This document shows positions 63,022 through 64,000 of a stretch of 64,000 nt of DNA, piece by piece. Under the pieces are notes generated by a model that saw only the letters and a list, made by a program, of their open reading frames with translations, made no database searches and was not told the origin of the DNA. This stretch comes from Aequorivita vladivostokensis (GTDB lineage Bacteria > Bacteroidota > Bacteroidia > Flavobacteriales > Flavobacteriaceae): assembly GCF_000952855.1 (NCBI RefSeq), contig NZ_JSVU01000003.1, forward strand, positions 1 through 64,000, given 5' to 3'. A program made the position numbers and the translations under genes. Each line of letters begins with the position of its first letter. Position 1 is the first letter of the stretch.

Positions 63022-64000
63022 TTAAACAATCATCCCCGCCGCAACGGTTTCATGCGTAGCATCGTCAATCAACACAAAACTGCCCGTTATCCGGTTGTCC
63101 CGATACTCGTCCACCATCAACGGCCGCGTGGTGCGGATGCTGATTCGGGCAATATCGTTCATCTTCAACTCCTTATCGTCTTCCTCGCGGGCGTAGGTGT
63201 TTATGTCAATTTTATAGACCACATTGGTTATCATCGCCTTTTGCTCGTTTGAAGTGTGCACAATGGTATATTTTGCCCGTGGCCGTGCCGGGGCATTGTT
63301 GAACCAGCAGAGCATGGCGTCAAATTCCTGAAGTGGCTTTGGCTGGTTGTTTTCCTTCACGATCATATCGCCGCGGCTTATATCTATGTCGTCCTCGAGG
63401 GTAATGGCGACAGACATCGGCGCGAAGACCTCTTCCAAGGTACCGTCCATGGTATCTATACTCTTTATTTTTGAAGGGAAACCGGAAGGCAATACAACTA
63501 CATCATCACCAGGTCTAAAGATTCCACTGGCCACACGGCCCGCATACCCTCGGTAATCTATAAAACCTTCCCGCTGTGGGCGTAAAACTGTTTGTACCGG
63601 AAAACGGGCATCTATTTTATTAATGTCGCTGCTTATGTGCATAGTTTCCAAAGTATATAATAAAGGGGCGCCTTGGTACCAATCCATGTTCGTGGAACGG
63701 TTTACCACATTATCGCCATCCAAAGCGCTAATGGGAAGAAATTGAATATCCTTCACATATAATTTGGATGAAAATTCTTCAAATTGGTGGATGATATTTT
63801 CATAAATTTCTTCCGAATAATCAACCAAATCCATCTTATTGATACACACAATAATATGCGGTATCTGCAACAGCGAAGCAATAAAGGCGTGGCGTTTTGT
63901 TTGCTCAATCACCCCGTGGCGGGCATCGATCAATATCAACGCTGCGTTGGCCGTGGACGCCCCGGTAACCATATTCCGGGTATATTGAATATGGCCAGGC
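63022..64000 (-). CDS. cysN: sulfate adenylyltransferase subunit 1 (CysN), 5' end missing
   Basis: The GTPase subunit of ATP sulfurylase, which activates sulfate with CysD. The window holds about 325 C-terminal codons; the frame continues past the right edge, beginning at PGHIQYTRNMVTGAS (GTPase G3 region) with G4 NKMD at about residue 55 of the visible part. The elongation-factor-like beta-barrel domains are complete, ending VAAGMIV. The usual G3 form is DTPGHEQY; here I read PGHIQY. The G1 P-loop lies off the edge, so intactness cannot be judged. Confidence 0.93.
   Translation of the reverse strand, partial: PGHIQYTRNMVTGASTANAALILIDARHGVIEQTKRHAFIASLLQIPHIIVCINKMDLVDYSEEIYENIIHQFEEFSSKLYVKDIQFLPISALDGDNVVNRSTNMDWYQGAPLLYTLETMHISSDINKIDARFPVQTVLRPQREGFIDYRGYAGRVASGIFRPGDDVVVLPSGFPSKIKSIDTMDGTLEEVFAPMSVAITLEDDIDISRGDMIVKENNQPKPLQEFDAMLCWFNNAPARPRAKYTIVHTSNEQKAMITNVVYKIDINTYAREEDDKELKMNDIARISIRTTRPLMVDEYRDNRITGSFVLIDDATHETVAAGMIV

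Noticed and set aside
62687-63025. 112-codon plus-strand frame over the heptamer array
   Set aside because: Its second half is a 7-residue repeat caused by the heptamer period; such frames are a known artefact.
1-64000. CRISPR array, tRNA genes, transposase or integrase
   Set aside because: No spaced direct repeats of CRISPR type, no cloverleaf with GTTC-type arm and no transposase or integrase frame was recognised by reading; a dedicated search (such as tRNAscan-SE or ISfinder) was not possible.

Overview
The window comes from a marine-type member of the Bacteroidota, very probably Flavobacteriaceae. The signs are gliding genes gldF and gldG, four secreted proteins ending in type IX secretion (T9SS) sorting domains, a TonB-dependent receptor with a carboxypeptidase-like plug extension, Bacteroidota-type promoters (TTTG, about 19 bases, TAnnTTTG), few Shine-Dalgarno sequences and a moderately AT-rich composition. 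No transposase, integrase, CRISPR array or tRNA gene was recognised.

Left end (1-340): the minus strand carries the leader and two tandem promoters of a ribosomal RNA operon whose 16S gene must lie just outside the left edge. 0.5-7.6 kb is housekeeping and envelope: a DUF4294-like protein, an M42 aminopeptidase, an MBOAT/SGNH O-acyltransferase pair, an AgcS amino-acid:cation symporter and a PagL-like lipid A deacylase. 7.7-14.4 kb is one 2222-residue secreted repeat protein with twelve units of about 150 residues.

14.7-25 kb is core: purC, phoH, a SAM hydrolase, a small monooxygenase-like protein, gldF, gldG, dnaN, a T9SS beta-propeller protein, a lipoprotein and mnmE. 25-28.6 kb is a minus-strand stress or redox group: araC-type regulator, yceI, ygiD-like dioxygenase, a doxX gene broken by one stop codon, and tetR. 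28.7-36.7 kb holds an FKBP isomerase, a T9SS protein, a FAD oxidoreductase, a TonB receptor, lipoate ligase, a 46-residue membrane protein and azurin.

36.8-58.9 kb is a capsule or O-antigen type polysaccharide locus, all on the minus strand. In transcription order it has wzx, wzy, two glycosyltransferases, the UDP-L-FucNAc pathway (capE, cupin, capF, capG/wecB), a WbuB-like transferase, a phosphoglycosyl transferase, a GNAT/PLP-enzyme/ATP-grasp cassette, a second phosphoglycosyl transferase, a DegT aminotransferase and a PglF-like 4,6-dehydratase, then wza, wzc and wzi for export. Between the ATP-grasp gene and the second phosphoglycosyl transferase lies a 21-codon 3' fossil of a PglD-type hexapeptide acetyltransferase. 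This suggests that a bacillosamine-type pathway was rebuilt by cassette exchange. The fossil plus the GNAT/PLP/ATP-grasp cassette is the best candidate here for unfamiliar chemistry.

59-60.6 kb holds two divergent HU-like DNA-binding genes next to the polysaccharide locus, with a duplicated 3' flank that may mark a lost third copy. The right end has a T9SS protein with calcium-binding thrombospondin type 3 repeats, a heptamer repeat array, and the 3' part of cysN running off the edge.
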